64,000 nt of DNA from Rhodanobacter glycinis (GCF_900114325.1 NZ_FOSR01000008.1:1-64000), one strand, 5' to 3'; counted from the stretch's first letter, positions 34,619 to 45,447 are shown. Numbers and translations: made by a program. The notes: generated by a model from the sequence alone, not told the origin.

Positions 34619-37429
34619 ATGAAGCACCCGATGTTGGTTACTTGCACGGTAACGCTGCTGGCCAGCGCAATCAGTGCCTGCCTGTTCCCGGCGCACGCGA
34701 CGGGAACTGCTCCGGCAGGCGATGCCGCTGCAGTGCAGACGACGGATACAGTGGCCGATGGCAATGGCGGAAAAGTCACGTCGGCAGACAAGAAGCGCCA
34801 GCAGGATCAGGCCAAGAAGAATGCGATTGATCTGTCGACCGTCACCGTGACGCCGTTGCGCAACAGCCTGGAAGGCGCAGAGACGATCAAGCAGAACTCG
34901 CGGATGATCGTCGACTCGATCGTGGCTGAAGACATCGGCAAATTCCCGGACAACAGCGTGGCCGATGCCATGCAGCGCATCACCGGCGTGCAGGTCGCGC
35001 AGGGCTTCCAGGGCGAGACCAGTTCCGTCGTGATTCGCGGATTGCCCAACGTGGCCACGACGCTGAATGGGCGGGAAATATTCAGCGGCGTGGGCCGTGG
35101 CTTCGCGTTCCAGAACCTTCCGGCCACTGCGGTAAAAGCCGTCAAGGTTTACAAGACCAGCGACGCAAGCCTGATCGATGGCGGCATTGCGGGCCTGGTC
35201 GACATGGAACTGTTTCGCCCCTTCGATTTCAAGGGCAGCAAGGTGGCGGCGACGGTTACCGGCACGCACAGCAAATACGGCGGCCATACCGACCCCAACG
35301 CGAGTTTTCTGGTGAGTGACCGCTGGGATACCGATATCGGCGAGTTCGGCGCGTTGGCCAACGTGGGCTATATCCGGCAGCACTACGATTACAACGCGGT
35401 ATGGGGCGACTTTCCCAAGTTGCTGACAGATGGTTCCGGTACCCCCATTCGCACGTCGAGTGGCAACCTGATCGCGGCGCCGAACGGTTTCGGCGCGGAT
35501 TACAACATCGGTGATCGCAAGCGCGAGGAATTCAACTACGCGCTGCAGTGGAAACCCAACGATGCCACGGAAATCTATGCAGAAGGCCTGTACGACTGGG
35601 ACCACGACAACTACAACCAGCCGTTCTACTTCAGTTTCCCGGTCGGGTCGGTGACTCCGTCGCAGTACACGGTAGGCAACAACTGTTACGCGAACCAGCT
35701 GACTGGCTCGCCATATGAAGGGCAGACGATCTGTGATGCGACCAGCGGCACCTGGACGGGCAATACCTACGCAGCGACCAGCACGCAGGCACACCAGGAG
35801 CGAGGCCACGATATCCAGAACGCGATCGGGGTTAAATGGCACGGCGACCGCCTGAACCTGTCCTCCGACCTGTCGTACAACTCGACTTCGTTCAACGAGC
35901 AGACTTTCATTGTCGATACCTTCCTGAAGGCGCCGATCACGACTGCATGGAGCGGCACGTCCGGCAACCAGCAGAACTGGCTGCTGGCGGGGAATCCCGA
36001 ACTCGATCCTGCCAATTACTACCTCAACGGGCTGTTCCAGGACTGGAACAACCAGAAGGCGACGCAGTGGGCATGGCGTGGCGATGGCAATTTCGATATC
36101 AACGGCGATTTCTTCCAGTACCTGGATTTCGGCCTGCGTTACGCCGATCACAAAGCCAGTTACAGCGGCAGCTATGACATCTCCACGCCGCCACCGGGTG
36201 GCACCGGCGCCATCTCGATGAACCCGAATCCGGCGAACCAGGTCATTGCACGTTTCCCCAGCGGCTACTTCTGCAGCCAACCCACGACCTCGGCCATTCC
36301 CGTGTCATGGCTCAGTGGCTGCTTCAATTACCTGACCAATAATGCCGATGCCATCCGCGCGTTGTACGGCTTGCCCTCCGGGCTGGCAGCCGAGAATCCC
36401 GGCCGCTATTACCAGATCGAGGAAAAGTCCACGGCGGCTTACGCCCAGCTTGGTTATGGCAATACCCTTTTCGGCATTCCCTTTGATGGCTTGCTGGGCA
36501 TGCGCGTGGAGCGCATGAAGCGCAACCTCAGTGCGTATTCCTACGATGCGTCGACCAATGTCTACTCGCCGCTGTCGGATTCCACCAGTTCGCCGGTATA
36601 CCTGCCCAACCTGAGCTTCAATCTGCACTTCACCAATGACCTGCAGTTGCGCCTGGTGGGGGCCAAGACAATAACGTACCCGGGCTTCGGCGCACTGAAT
36701 CCATCGATCTCGTTGAATCCGGGAACCATCAACCGGGCCGGTGCCGCCAGTAGCGGCAATCCGAATCTGAGGCCTATTCGTTCCAACAATTACGATGCGT
36801 CACTGGAGTGGTATTTCAATTCCGCCAGCTATATCAGTGGTGGCGTGTTCTATCGTGACATCAACGGCTACATCCAGAACTACACCACGGATGTGACGAT
36901 AGGTGGCCAGCCTTACCAGCTCAACTCGCCGCAAAGTGCGGGTTCCGGTCACCTGGCCGGCGCCGAATTCGCCTACCAGCAGTTCTTCGATTTCCTGCCA
37001 GGGGCACTCAGTGGGCTTGGTGCGCAGTTCAACTACACCTTCATCAAGGGCTCGACGCGCTCGCCGCAATACCTGGGTGGCCCGGTCGTGGCATCCCCGC
37101 TGCAGAACGTGTCGAAGAACAACTACAACGCAGTGCTGATGTACGAAAAGTACGGCTGGTCGGCGCGTCTTGCCTACAACTTCCGCAGCCGCTTCATCGA
37201 CGGCTTCAACCAGCCGACTGTTGCTGGCGTCTATGACGAGATCAAGCCCGCCAACCAGGTGGACTTTTCGCTCGGTTACGACATCAACAAGAACTTCACC
37301 GTGGTGTTGAACGCCAGCAATATCCTAGGCGCCGATTTGCACCAGTACTGGGGTTCCGGTAACTCGCGGCCGCGCGATATCCGTTATCAGGATCGCACGG
37401 TGGGCCTGGGTGTGCGCTTCAAGTTGTGA
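34619..37429 (+). CDS. TonB-dependent receptor, carbohydrate type
   Basis: A 936-residue outer-membrane receptor that imports oligosaccharides with TonB energy. It has a signal peptide, a short low-complexity N-terminal region, a TonB-box-like segment (LSTVTVTPLR), then the plug (DSIVAEDIGKFPDNSVADAMQRITGVQV, SSVVIRGLPNVATTLNGREIFSG) and a 22-strand barrel. The plug sequence is that of the TonB-Xanth-Caul (TIGR01782) class used for plant glycans. The C terminus is VGLGVRFKL. A GGGGAGA ribosome site precedes the ATG. No SusD is present, as expected for Gammaproteobacteria. The ligand is inferred to be a galactose/arabinose oligomer. Confidence 0.9.
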   Translation: MKHPMLVTCTVTLLASAISACLFPAHATGTAPAGDAAAVQTTDTVADGNGGKVTSADKKRQQDQAKKNAIDLSTVTVTPLRNSLEGAETIKQNSRMIVDSIVAEDIGKFPDNSVADAMQRITGVQVAQGFQGETSSVVIRGLPNVATTLNGREIFSGVGRGFAFQNLPATAVKAVKVYKTSDASLIDGGIAGLVDMELFRPFDFKGSKVAATVTGTHSKYGGHTDPNASFLVSDRWDTDIGEFGALANVGYIRQHYDYNAVWGDFPKLLTDGSGTPIRTSSGNLIAAPNGFGADYNIGDRKREEFNYALQWKPNDATEIYAEGLYDWDHDNYNQPFYFSFPVGSVTPSQYTVGNNCYANQLTGSPYEGQTICDATSGTWTGNTYAATSTQAHQERGHDIQNAIGVKWHGDRLNLSSDLSYNSTSFNEQTFIVDTFLKAPITTAWSGTSGNQQNWLLAGNPELDPANYYLNGLFQDWNNQKATQWAWRGDGNFDINGDFFQYLDFGLRYADHKASYSGSYDISTPPPGGTGAISMNPNPANQVIARFPSGYFCSQPTTSAIPVSWLSGCFNYLTNNADAIRALYGLPSGLAAENPGRYYQIEEKSTAAYAQLGYGNTLFGIPFDGLLGMRVERMKRNLSAYSYDASTNVYSPLSDSTSSPVYLPNLSFNLHFTNDLQLRLVGAKTITYPGFGALNPSISLNPGTINRAGAASSGNPNLRPIRSNNYDASLEWYFNSASYISGGVFYRDINGYIQNYTTDVTIGGQPYQLNSPQSAGSGHLAGAEFAYQQFFDFLPGALSGLGAQFNYTFIKGSTRSPQYLGGPVVASPLQNVSKNNYNAVLMYEKYGWSARLAYNFRSRFIDGFNQPTVAGVYDEIKPANQVDFSLGYDINKNFTVVLNASNILGADLHQYWGSGNSRPRDIRYQDRTVGLGVRFKL

Positions 37430-37436
37430 GTGTGGT

Positions 37437-37475
37437 GGCGGTGGCGATTCCTCCCTGCGCCACCGCCGCTTTTTT
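37437..37475 (+). terminator. terminator after the TonB-dependent receptor
   Basis: GGCGGTGGCG pairs perfectly with CGCCACCGCC across an 11-bp loop and is followed by six T residues, starting 8 bp after the stop. Confidence 0.85.
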
Positions 37476-37643
37476 CAAGGCAAGCCGGCTTGATGCCCGT
37501 CCGCAGGGCTGACGGGTGTTCCGCGGATTTGGTGCAACCGGCGGTGCTTGCTCGATCGCGGATGGTTGCGGGTCATGGTTGTTTTCGTGCCGCCGTTGTG
37601 CCGTCCCTGCACTATCTTTCCGCGCTGAATCAGGAGCCTCTGC

Positions 37644-39233
37644 ATGCTTTCGCGCATTACCTTGTCTTCCTTTGTCATGGCATGTTCAGCGCTGGCATAT
37701 ATGTGCCCGAGCGCAGCGCGGACGCCAGATCAAGCCGGTGGCACTTACCTGGCGCAAGGCGTGGGTTATCCCGCGCTGGTTCGACTTGCCCACCAGACTG
37801 ATCCGTCGGCCAATGGCCGGGTGCTGCTGGTGTTCGAACGTGATGGCATGGACGGGATACCGTTGTACGTGCGATCTCCCGGTAGCCAGGACTGGCATTT
37901 CTCGGAGAACGTGACCGATCAGGCGCATCACGGAGATGCCAGCTGGCAATTGCGCTGGCAGCCCAATATCACCGAGCTGTCACGTGCCAGTGGATCACTG
38001 CCGGCCGGAACGGTTTTGCTGGCCGCCAATGCCACCGGCAATGATGCGAAGGGCAGGGTGGTGGCTGAAGACCTGCAGCTCTACACCTCCAGTGACGGCG
38101 GTCACAGCTGGCATTACCGCAGCTCGATCATCAAGGGTGGTGGCAAGCCGTCGGAGAAGGACAACCACGGTGTGTGGGAGCCGAACATGCGCGTGCTTGA
38201 CGATGGCCGCATGGTTGCCTATTACTCCAGTGAGCAGCACAAGGCCGAAGGCTTCAATCAGTTGCTGGCGCACAAGGTCTCGCGCGATGGCGGACTCACG
38301 TGGGGCGCGGAACATGTCGACGTGGCGATTCCCGGTGGTGTCGAGCGCCCCGGCATGGCCGTGGTCGACCGCCTGCCCGACGGCCGTTACGTCATGAGTT
38401 ACGAGGACATCGACGGACCGCAGAACGGCCATGTGTACCTGAAGTTCAGCCGGGATGGACTGGATTGGGGCGATGCTGCCATGCGGGGCACACCGGTGCA
38501 GACGGAAGCTGGCGCTTGGCCGGCCGCGTCACCTATCGTGAAATGGCTGCCCGTGGGTGGGCACGACGGCGTGATCGTGGTACTGGCGGAGCGTGCCGGT
38601 GGCGGCGGCGATCCCGGCGGTCGCTCGATGTACTGGAACAACGATCTTGGTCGCGGCCCGTGGTGGGAAGCGCCGGCACCGGTGCAGAAGCAGACCGGCA
38701 ACATCCATGCCGGCTGGACCCAGGCATTGCTGTTGCAGAAGAACGGAACGCTGTTGCACATCACTTCGTCGTCCACGGACAAAGCGCCGGCTGATTTGCG
38801 TGGTAATGTCATCCTTTATGCCGCCGCCACGGAACGCTTCGACCGTTATGAGGCGGAAGATGCTGCACGCCATTGGGCCGTGCAGATCGGCGATTCCACC
38901 GCATCCAATCAACAGAAGGCACGCGTAGCCGCATGGCCGCAGGGGCGTCTCGATTTTTCCGTGCATGTCGCTACGTCAGGGTCAAAGTCGCTGCGTGTGC
39001 GTTGGCAGGATCTCGGCTTCACCACGAAGCCGCTGGTGCGTATCGATGGGCACGCCATCGCCGGCGGCGACGACAGGAATGATCGCGACGGTTGGCACGT
39101 GACCACGTTCCATACGACGCTGCAGTCCGGCGACCACACCATCACGTTGGGCGGCGAAGGACACGCGCTGGATATCGACTATTTGCAGATTGACCGTTCG
39201 GGTGCAGTTGCCGAGAGTGGGCCCAACGCCTGA
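37644..39233 (+). CDS. secreted sialidase-fold glycosidase, GH93-like, with C-terminal CBM
   Basis: A 529-residue protein with a signal peptide. Residues about 35-390 are a beta-propeller with Asp-box-like repeats (SSDGGHSWHYRSS, VSRDGGLTWGAEH, FSRDGLDWGDA) and a WEPNMRVLDDGRMVAYYSSE motif, as in GH93 exo-alpha-1,5-arabinanases. The C-terminal 120 residues start RYEAEDAARHW and resemble a CBM35/CBM6-type sugar-binding module. GH93 releases arabinobiose from arabinan; other sialidase-fold families cannot be excluded by eye. A CAGGAG ribosome site precedes the ATG. Confidence 0.72.
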   Translation: MLSRITLSSFVMACSALAYMCPSAARTPDQAGGTYLAQGVGYPALVRLAHQTDPSANGRVLLVFERDGMDGIPLYVRSPGSQDWHFSENVTDQAHHGDASWQLRWQPNITELSRASGSLPAGTVLLAANATGNDAKGRVVAEDLQLYTSSDGGHSWHYRSSIIKGGGKPSEKDNHGVWEPNMRVLDDGRMVAYYSSEQHKAEGFNQLLAHKVSRDGGLTWGAEHVDVAIPGGVERPGMAVVDRLPDGRYVMSYEDIDGPQNGHVYLKFSRDGLDWGDAAMRGTPVQTEAGAWPAASPIVKWLPVGGHDGVIVVLAERAGGGGDPGGRSMYWNNDLGRGPWWEAPAPVQKQTGNIHAGWTQALLLQKNGTLLHITSSSTDKAPADLRGNVILYAAATERFDRYEAEDAARHWAVQIGDSTASNQQKARVAAWPQGRLDFSVHVATSGSKSLRVRWQDLGFTTKPLVRIDGHAIAGGDDRNDRDGWHVTTFHTTLQSGDHTITLGGEGHALDIDYLQIDRSGAVAESGPNA

Positions 39234-39357
39234 CTTTCGCCGCGTGATGCACACTGAACCAGGTGACTTCGTCGTCGAGATCCGTCACGAATCTGGGCTG
39301 GCTGCGGGTTGTATTTCAATCGCGGCGTGATCGTGAGGCGCTTGGACTGAACAGATC

Positions 39358-39390
39358 AAAGCGAGCGCGGTGTGCTACCGCGCTCGCTTT
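39358..39390. terminator. bidirectional terminator between convergent glycosidase genes
   Basis: AAAGCGAGCGCGG pairs with CCGCGCTCGCTTT around a 7-bp loop. It separates the GH93-like gene (+) from the GH43 gene (-). Confidence 0.9.
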
Positions 39391-39395
39391 GAATG

Positions 39396-40472
39396 TCACG
39401 GCTTGGCCGTCTGCCCCGAGGGTACCGCCAGCGGCACGCCCGCTTTCACCGGTACGCCGAAGTCGGGCGTGCCGTCGGCGCGCCAGTGCACTTGCTGCAT
39501 GCGTGGCGAACGACGCGGGCCGCACTTCCAGTTTGGTCCACCGTTGGCGTGGTAGATGATCCAGGTCTGCTTGCCGTCGGGCGATTTGAAGAAGCCGTTG
39601 TGGCCGGGTGCGTAGACACCGTTCGCGGGTGACTCGGCGAATACCGGCTGCGGCGATTTGTGCCACGAGGCGGGATCGAGCGGGTCGGCATCCGCCGCAG
39701 CACTGAGCAGGCCCAGCGCATAGTGATCGGACCAGCAGGCGCTGGCCGAATAGCTGAGGAACAACTTGCCGGTCGGTCCCTTGAGGAACTCCGGTCCTTC
39801 GAGAATCTTGCGTCCGCCCTGCATCTCCCACGCATACGTGGGGTGGGCAATGTCGACCTGTGGCGCGGCCAGCGTCCACGGATTGCTCATCGGGGCGATG
39901 ACCAGATCGCTGTGGTCACCCACATAGGCGGAATAGACGAAGTACAACTTGCCGCGCAGTTGGAACACGGTGCCGTCGATGCCGTTGTAGCCGGTCTTCA
40001 GCGCACCGCGCGAAATCCAGTGCCCCGTGGTTGGATCGGGCGAGGCGTTTTCCAGTACGTACAGATGGCGATGGGCGTCGTCGTCGTGCGCCTTGTCGGC
40101 GGCGGTGAAGTACAGGTACCACTTGCCATCGAGGAAGTGCAGCTCCGCCGCCCATACCGACGCCGAACCCGGCCCGCTGGCCGGGGCGCGCCAGACCACG
40201 GTGACGGGCGCCTGTGCCAGGCGCCCCATGTCGCGTGTCTTCCACAAGGCGATGCGGTCGCCCAGCGTGTTGGTGTAGTAGTAGGTGCCGTCATGTTGCG
40301 CCACCCACGGGTCGGGTCCCGAGGGCAGCAACGGGTTGGTGAAGGTCTCGCCGGCGCGGACGTGGCCGGGTGCCGCGCCCAGCGCAGCAAGCAACACGGC
40401 AACCAGCGCGACCCGCCGGTGCTTCCATGCACCGTTGTGCGTGTGGGTCACGGCAGGCGGCAACATGCCCAT
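39396..40472 (-). CDS. secreted GH43 enzyme, exo-arabinanase-like
   Basis: 358 residues. After a signal-type segment (RRVALVAVLLAALGAAPGHVRA) comes a five-bladed propeller typical of GH43: base Asp in LPSGPDPWVAQHDGTYYYTNT, the middle acidic residue in NGIDGTVFQLRGKLYFVYSAY, and the acid Glu in RKILEGPEFLKGPTGK. The pattern is closest to subfamily 26, known for exo-alpha-1,5-L-arabinofuranosidases. It starts 4 bp after the sugar transporter stop and is the last gene of the galactonate operon. The exact start is uncertain because the N terminus before the signal is long. Confidence 0.82.
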   Translation of the reverse strand: MGMLPPAVTHTHNGAWKHRRVALVAVLLAALGAAPGHVRAGETFTNPLLPSGPDPWVAQHDGTYYYTNTLGDRIALWKTRDMGRLAQAPVTVVWRAPASGPGSASVWAAELHFLDGKWYLYFTAADKAHDDDAHRHLYVLENASPDPTTGHWISRGALKTGYNGIDGTVFQLRGKLYFVYSAYVGDHSDLVIAPMSNPWTLAAPQVDIAHPTYAWEMQGGRKILEGPEFLKGPTGKLFLSYSASACWSDHYALGLLSAAADADPLDPASWHKSPQPVFAESPANGVYAPGHNGFFKSPDGKQTWIIYHANGGPNWKCGPRRSPRMQQVHWRADGTPDFGVPVKAGVPLAVPSGQTAKP

Positions 40473-40476
40473 CGGT

Positions 40477-41865
40477 TTACTGCCCGATCCGGCGCAGCGG
40501 CTTGCCGGCCATCAGGTTGCGCTCGATGTGCTCCAGCGAGATGTTCTTGGTTTCCGGCACCAGCCAGAAGGTGAGCAGGATGAACACGGCGTTGAACGCG
40601 GCGTAGAGCCAGAAGGTGCCGGCGTCGCCGATGCCGTTGAGCAGGCTGAGGAAGGTGCCGCCCACGATCATGTTGGCCACCCAGTTGGTGATGGTGGAGC
40701 AGCCGATGCCGAAATCGCGGCCCTTCAATGGCTGGATTTCCGAACATACGGTCCAGATCAGCGGGCCGGCGGACATCGCGAAGCCGATGATGAAGATCAG
40801 CAACATGCCGACGGTGAACAATTGCTCGGCGTGGGTGTGGATGCCCAGATGCATCATGGTGCCGACGATGCCCAAGCCGATGGTCATCACCACGAAGCCC
40901 GCATACAGGATCGGTTTGCGACCGAGCTTGTCGACGAAGGCAATTGCAATGAAGGTGGCCAGCACGTTGGTCAGGCCCACGATGGCGGTGAACCACAATT
41001 GCGATTCGGTGTTGTAGCCCATGCCCTGGAAAATGCGCGGCGCGTAGTACATCACCACGTTCATGCCGGTGAGCTGCTGCATCACCTGCAGCACGATGCC
41101 CAGGCCGACCGAACGACGGAAATTGCGGTTCTGGAAGAACAGGTGGAAGCCACGCTGCGGCACCTTCAGCTGTTCGGTGATCTCGGCCAGCTCCAGCGCG
41201 ACGGCGTCCTTGTCGGCGCGCAGCTTGTGCAGCACGCGTTCGGCCTCTTCGTGCTGGCCGCGCATCATCAACCAGCGCGGGCTGCACGGCAGGAACACCA
41301 CGCCGAACAGGAACAGCACGCCGGGAATGGCGATGACGCCCAGCATCCAGCGCCAGTTGCCGGTGTAGCTGAAGGCGGTGTCGGACAGGAATGCCACCAG
41401 GATGCCGATGGTGATCATCAACTGGTACAGCGAGATCATCGCGCCGCGGATTTTTTCCGGCGCGATCTCGGCCAGGTACAGCGGCGCGGTGAAACTGGCG
41501 ATGCCGATGGCCACGCCAAGAACGATCCGGCCCACGATGAGGATGGCGGGTGAGCCGGCCGTGCCGCACAGAATCGAGCCGATCACGAACAACACCGCAC
41601 CGATGATCAGCGAGCGCTTGCGTCCCAATGCCGACGACATCCAGGCTGCGCCCAGCGCACCCAGCGCCGCGCCGGCCATCATGCTGCTGACCACCCACTC
41701 GATGGTGTGATCGCTGATGGCAAAGTCTTTCTGGATGAATTGCTGTGCGCCGGAAATGACGCCGACATCCAGGCCGAACATGAGTCCGGCCAGGGCGGCG
41801 AGTATGCAGGTGAAAACGGCAGTAGCTTTCGAGTGGGTGGCAGCGGGCGGTGCGGTGGCGTTCAT
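40477..41865 (-). CDS. sugar:proton symporter, GalP/AraE-like MFS
   Basis: A 462-residue, 12-helix sugar porter. Motifs are [14 protein letters not shown] in helix 1, GRKRSL in loop 2-3, [16 protein letters not shown], the helix 7 [14 protein letters not shown] signature, DKLGRKP, and [12 protein letters not shown] at the end. GalP and AraE of E. coli share this pattern. Within a galactonate operon it should bring D-galactose (and possibly L-arabinose) into the cytoplasm. A 132-bp gap separates it from the lactonase gene upstream, and GH43 follows after 4 bp. Confidence 0.88.
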   Translation of the reverse strand: MNATAPPAATHSKATAVFTCILAALAGLMFGLDVGVISGAQQFIQKDFAISDHTIEWVVSSMMAGAALGALGAAWMSSALGRKRSLIIGAVLFVIGSILCGTAGSPAILIVGRIVLGVAIGIASFTAPLYLAEIAPEKIRGAMISLYQLMITIGILVAFLSDTAFSYTGNWRWMLGVIAIPGVLFLFGVVFLPCSPRWLMMRGQHEEAERVLHKLRADKDAVALELAEITEQLKVPQRGFHLFFQNRNFRRSVGLGIVLQVMQQLTGMNVVMYYAPRIFQGMGYNTESQLWFTAIVGLTNVLATFIAIAFVDKLGRKPILYAGFVVMTIGLGIVGTMMHLGIHTHAEQLFTVGMLLIFIIGFAMSAGPLIWTVCSEIQPLKGRDFGIGCSTITNWVANMIVGGTFLSLLNGIGDAGTFWLYAAFNAVFILLTFWLVPETKNISLEHIERNLMAGKPLRRIGQ

Positions 41866-41935
41866 CGATCTCTCCCCGAGGAATGGCGTAGGTGCAGCAT
41901 CGTTTGCGATGGTTCGATCAACCGGTTTTTTTGCC

Positions 41936-41963
41936 CGTCATTCCAGCGAAAGCCGGGATGACG
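41936..41963. repeat. short dispersed palindrome
   Basis: CGTCATTCC...GGGATGACG with a GCGAAAGC centre, a pattern widely scattered in proteobacterial genomes. It lies between the lactonase and transporter genes inside the operon. Confidence 0.6.
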
Positions 41964-41997
41964 AGCGAGGTCGAGGCATTCACAAGCATGAATCGGA

Positions 41998-42912
41998 TCA
42001 CGGAGTGCCGCCCACTGGCGGCCTGCCGGCAAAACGAGGTTCAGGCAAGCCGCGCGCGTCGATGCGTGCGGCGAACAATGCGCCGGCCAGCGGATCGGCG
42101 GCCAGTTCCGTGGCGTCGAGCCCGTCGCGCGCGCTGGTGACATAGAGTGTATCGAGCGCCGCACCGCCGAGGGCCGGTCGCGTGGGTTGGCGCGCTGGTA
42201 CCGGGATCACGCGATCCTCGCGGCCGTCGGGGTGGTAACGCACCACGCGGCCCATGCCCCATTGTGCGTTCCACAGACCGCCGTCGGCATCGACGCAGGA
42301 GCCGTCCGGCTCGCCGCTGATGCCGCGCAGGTCGACGAAGTTGCGCGATGGGCCGAGGGTGTCGCCGTACTCGCAGCAACGGATGATGCGCGTGGGCGAA
42401 TCGCAGTAGTACAGGGTGCCACCGTCGGGACTGAAGGCGAGGCTGTTGCTGATCGCCACGCTTTCCAGCGGCAGGCGTTGCAGCGAGAGATCGCCATCGA
42501 GTCGCCAGAAACCGCCGATGGCCTGCTTCGGCCCGCCGCCGGCGGGTTCGTGCAGGGTGCCGAACACGAAGCGACCCTGGCGATCGCAGGCGCCGTCGTT
42601 GCAGCGCGTCGGCAGCTTGGGCTCGACTTCGCACACGGTGTGCAGGGCGCCGTCGGCGAGGCGAAAGAAAGCCAGTCGCGAAGCCAGTGCCAGCAGCAGC
42701 CAGCCATCGGCTTCGCACAACGCGAATGAGGCGAGGCGTTCGGGCAAGACCCAATGCTGCGTTTCGCCGCTGGCCGGTGCGTGGCGCCACAGCGTGCCGG
42801 CCTGGATATCGGTCCAGTACAACGCCTGCGCCCGGTCGCACCAGACGATGCCCTCGCCCAGCACATTGCCCGCTTCCAGTACGGTCTGCATGGGAGCGGG
42901 CGACGAATTCAT
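41998..42912 (-). CDS. SMP-30/gluconolactonase-family sugar lactonase
   Basis: A 304-residue, six-bladed propeller that hydrolyses aldonolactones with one divalent metal. Likely ligands are the Glu in NVLGEGIVWCD, the Asn in TRCNDGACDRQGRF, the Asn in ISNSLAFSPDG and the Asp in EPDGSCVDADGG. It opens the galactono- (or arabinono-) lactone produced by the dehydrogenase. The ATG at 42912 overlaps the stop of the SDR gene (ATGA), which fixes the start and shows coupling; the frame continues upstream without homology. Confidence 0.88.
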   Translation of the reverse strand: MNSSPAPMQTVLEAGNVLGEGIVWCDRAQALYWTDIQAGTLWRHAPASGETQHWVLPERLASFALCEADGWLLLALASRLAFFRLADGALHTVCEVEPKLPTRCNDGACDRQGRFVFGTLHEPAGGGPKQAIGGFWRLDGDLSLQRLPLESVAISNSLAFSPDGGTLYYCDSPTRIIRCCEYGDTLGPSRNFVDLRGISGEPDGSCVDADGGLWNAQWGMGRVVRYHPDGREDRVIPVPARQPTRPALGGAALDTLYVTSARDGLDATELAADPLAGALFAARIDARGLPEPRFAGRPPVGGTP

Positions 42913-43679
42913 ACCCAGCCGCCGTCGACGATGAAATCCTGGCCGGTGCACATGCGGCTGTCGTCGGCGCCGAGGAATAGCGCCATTCGCGCCAGATCGT
43001 CGGCCATCAGATAGCCGGGCATGCATTGCACGCGCGCGATCTCGGCTTCGCCTTCGGCGTCCAGCCACAGCGTGCGCTGTTTTTCGGTGATCACCCAGCC
43101 GGGCACCAGTGCGTTGATGCGGATGCGTTGCTGGCCGAGCTCGCGGGCCATGCCGTTGACGAAGCCGTGGATCGCAGCCTTGGCCATCGCGTACAGCGGG
43201 TAGCCGGCGTTCTTCTTCATCCAGCCGGTGGAGCCGAGGCAGATGATCGACCCGCCGCCGAGTCCGTGCATGTCCGGAATCACCGCCTGCGTGGCGAAGA
43301 TCTGGTGGCGCAGGTTCACCGCCACGTTGCGCTCGAACGCGGCGGCATCGATGTCATCCAGCCCGTGGCGGGCGTCGTTGGCGGCATTGTTGACCAGCAC
43401 TGCGATCGGACCGATCTGCTTGCGCGCTGCGTCGATGGCGCGTTGCAGTGCCGCCAGGTCGGTCACGTCGCAAGGCAGGAAGTGCGGGGCGTGCGTCACG
43501 TCCTCCAGCGTGGCGAGCAGCGCCTGCGCGCCGGCTTCGTCGCGGTCGAGAAAAGCGACCTTCGCGCCTTGCCGCGCAAAGTGTTCGACGAAGGCCGCGC
43601 CGATGCCGGTGGCGCCGCCGCTGATCAATACGCTGCGGTCGCGCAGGCTGGGGTAGCTGGCGTACATGGCACTCACCAT
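42909..43679 (-). CDS. SDR aldose 1-dehydrogenase (galactose/arabinose dehydrogenase-like)
   Basis: A 256-residue short-chain dehydrogenase. The cofactor loop is [16 protein letters not shown] with Asp in FLDRD (NAD preference), the NNAAN motif is [12 protein letters not shown], the catalytic Ser lies in [10 protein letters not shown], and YxxxK is [10 protein letters not shown]. In this operon it should oxidise D-galactose (or L-arabinose) to the 1,4- or 1,5-lactone. The ATG at 43679 overlaps the dgoD stop by 7 bp; an ATG at 43667 is possible. Sugar specificity cannot be read from sequence. Confidence 0.85.
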   Translation of the reverse strand: MVSAMYASYPSLRDRSVLISGGATGIGAAFVEHFARQGAKVAFLDRDEAGAQALLATLEDVTHAPHFLPCDVTDLAALQRAIDAARKQIGPIAVLVNNAANDARHGLDDIDAAAFERNVAVNLRHQIFATQAVIPDMHGLGGGSIICLGSTGWMKKNAGYPLYAMAKAAIHGFVNGMARELGQQRIRINALVPGWVITEKQRTLWLDAEGEAEIARVQCMPGYLMADDLARMALFLGADDSRMCTGQDFIVDGGWV

Positions 43680-44821
43680 TCGGCCACGCTGCCGTCGTCA
43701 TGCCGCCAGATCGGGTTGTGCCACTGGTGGCCGACCTTGGCACGTTCGGCCACGTAGGCTTCGTTCACCTCGATGCCCAGGCCGGGGCCGGTCGGCATGC
43801 TCACGTAGCCATCGGCATAGGCGAACACGCCGCGATCGGTCACGTAGTCGAGCAGGTCGTTGGTGGCGTTGTAGTGGATGCCCAGGCTTTGTTCCTGGAT
43901 GAACGCGTTGTGGCATACCGCGTCCAACTGCAGGTTCGCCGCCAGCGCGATCGGGCCGAGCGGACAGTGCAACGCCAGCGCCACGTCGTAGGCTTCGGCC
44001 ATCGCGGCGATCTTGCGCGTCTCGGTGATGCCGCCGGCGTGCGAGGGGTCGGGCTGGATGATGTCCACGCCACCGGTCTGCAGCACGCGCTTGAAGTCGT
44101 AGCGCGAGTACAGGCGCTCACCCAGCGCGATCGGCGCGGGCGAGATTGCGGCCAGTTCGGGCAGGCATTCCAGGTGTTCGGACAGCACCGGCTCCTCGAT
44201 GAACATCAGCTTGTACGGCAGCAGTTCGCGCATCAGCACCTTGGCCATCGGTTTGTGCACGCGGCCGTGGAAATCCAGGCCGATGCCGATGTCCGCGCCC
44301 ACCGCATCGCGGATCGCCTGCACGTTCTCCAGCACCCGCTCGACCTTGGCGTGCGTGTCGACGTACTGCATCTCCTCGGTGGCGTTCATCTTTACTGCGG
44401 TGAAGCCGCGCGCCACGGCATCCTTCGCCGCGCGGGCGGTGTCGGCCGGGCGGTCGCCGCCTACCCACGAGTACACACGGATGCGATCGCGCACCGGACC
44501 GCCGAGCAGTTCATAGACCGGCCGGCCCACGTCCTTGCCCTTGATGTCCCACAGCGCCTGGTCGATGCCGGCAATGGCACTCATCAGGATCGGGCCGCCG
44601 CGATAGAAGCCGCCGCGATAGAGCACGTTCCAGTGATCCTCGATATGTCGCGGGTCCTTGCCGACCAGGTAGGTCGACAACTCCTCGACGGCCGCGGCGA
44701 CGGTCTGCGCGCGCCCCTCGACGACCGGCTCGCCCCAGCCGCTGATGCCGGCATCGGTATCGATGCGCAGGAACAGCCAGCGCGGCGGAACGAGGAAGGT
44801 GGTGATGGCGGTGATCTTCAT
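43673..44821 (-). CDS. dgoD: D-galactonate dehydratase, enolase superfamily
   Basis: 382 residues; converts D-galactonate to 2-keto-3-deoxy-D-galactonate. Metal ligands Asp183, Glu209 and Glu235 (GLDFHGR, MFIEEP, LGERLY) and the catalytic His185 and His285 ([10 protein letters not shown]) fall at the numbers known for E. coli DgoD, and the overall sequence is DgoD-like. This distinguishes it from glucarate, arabinonate or rhamnonate dehydratases of the same superfamily. Its ATG overlaps the dgoA stop by 4 bp. Confidence 0.95.
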   Translation of the reverse strand: MKITAITTFLVPPRWLFLRIDTDAGISGWGEPVVEGRAQTVAAAVEELSTYLVGKDPRHIEDHWNVLYRGGFYRGGPILMSAIAGIDQALWDIKGKDVGRPVYELLGGPVRDRIRVYSWVGGDRPADTARAAKDAVARGFTAVKMNATEEMQYVDTHAKVERVLENVQAIRDAVGADIGIGLDFHGRVHKPMAKVLMRELLPYKLMFIEEPVLSEHLECLPELAAISPAPIALGERLYSRYDFKRVLQTGGVDIIQPDPSHAGGITETRKIAAMAEAYDVALALHCPLGPIALAANLQLDAVCHNAFIQEQSLGIHYNATNDLLDYVTDRGVFAYADGYVSMPTGPGLGIEVNEAYVAERAKVGHQWHNPIWRHDDGSVAEW

Positions 44822-45447
44822 GCGTGCGTACTCAGCGAGTGCCAGGCCTGCGCGAAGGCGCGGGCGCGGGAAGCGGTGTCGTCCAGGCTGCGGCCGTGTG
44901 CGTACAGTGCCGAGCCGATACCGAAGCCGGCGGCGCCGGCGGCCACCCACGGGCCCATGTTGTCGGGCGTGATGCCGCCGACCGGCAGCACCGGCACGTC
45001 GCGTGGCAGCACGGCGCGCCAGGCCTTGAGCACGGCTGGAGCGGCCTGTTCGGCCGGGAACAGCTTCAGCCCGTCGGCGCCGGCGGCCAGCGCGGCAAAG
45101 GCTTCGGTGGGCGTGGCCACGCCCGGCACGCAGAGCAGGCCGGCGGCCTTGGCGGCGCGGATCACCGCGGTGTCGGCGTGCGGCATCACGATCAGGCGAC
45201 CACCGACGGCGGCGATGGCTTCGACGTCGGCCGTGCTCATCACGGTGCCGGCGCCGACCAGCACGTCGTCGCCGAGTGCTTCGGCGAGCTGGGCAATGCT
45301 GTCCAGCGGCCGCGGGGAATTGAGCGGCACTTCCAGTACGCGAAAGCCGGCGTCGACGAGGGCATGGCCGACGGGCGTTGCTTCGTCGGGTGTCAATCCA
45401 CGCAGGATCGCCACCAGCGGCAGCGGCGTGAGCCAGGGGGTCAGCAT
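44818..45447 (-). CDS. dgoA: 2-dehydro-3-deoxy-6-phosphogalactonate aldolase
   Basis: A 209-residue class I aldolase of the KDPG family that splits KDPGal into pyruvate and glyceraldehyde 3-phosphate. The Schiff-base Lys128 is in [11 protein letters not shown], the general-base Glu39 in VLEVPLNSP, and phosphate binding is in [27 protein letters not shown] is the usual DgoA start. It overlaps dgoK by 7 bp upstream and dgoD by 4 bp downstream. The small size means it is not fused to DgoD, unlike some enterobacterial annotations. Confidence 0.94.
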   Translation of the reverse strand: MLTPWLTPLPLVAILRGLTPDEATPVGHALVDAGFRVLEVPLNSPRPLDSIAQLAEALGDDVLVGAGTVMSTADVEAIAAVGGRLIVMPHADTAVIRAAKAAGLLCVPGVATPTEAFAALAAGADGLKLFPAEQAAPAVLKAWRAVLPRDVPVLPVGGITPDNMGPWVAAGAAGFGIGSALYAHGRSLDDTASRARAFAQAWHSLSTHA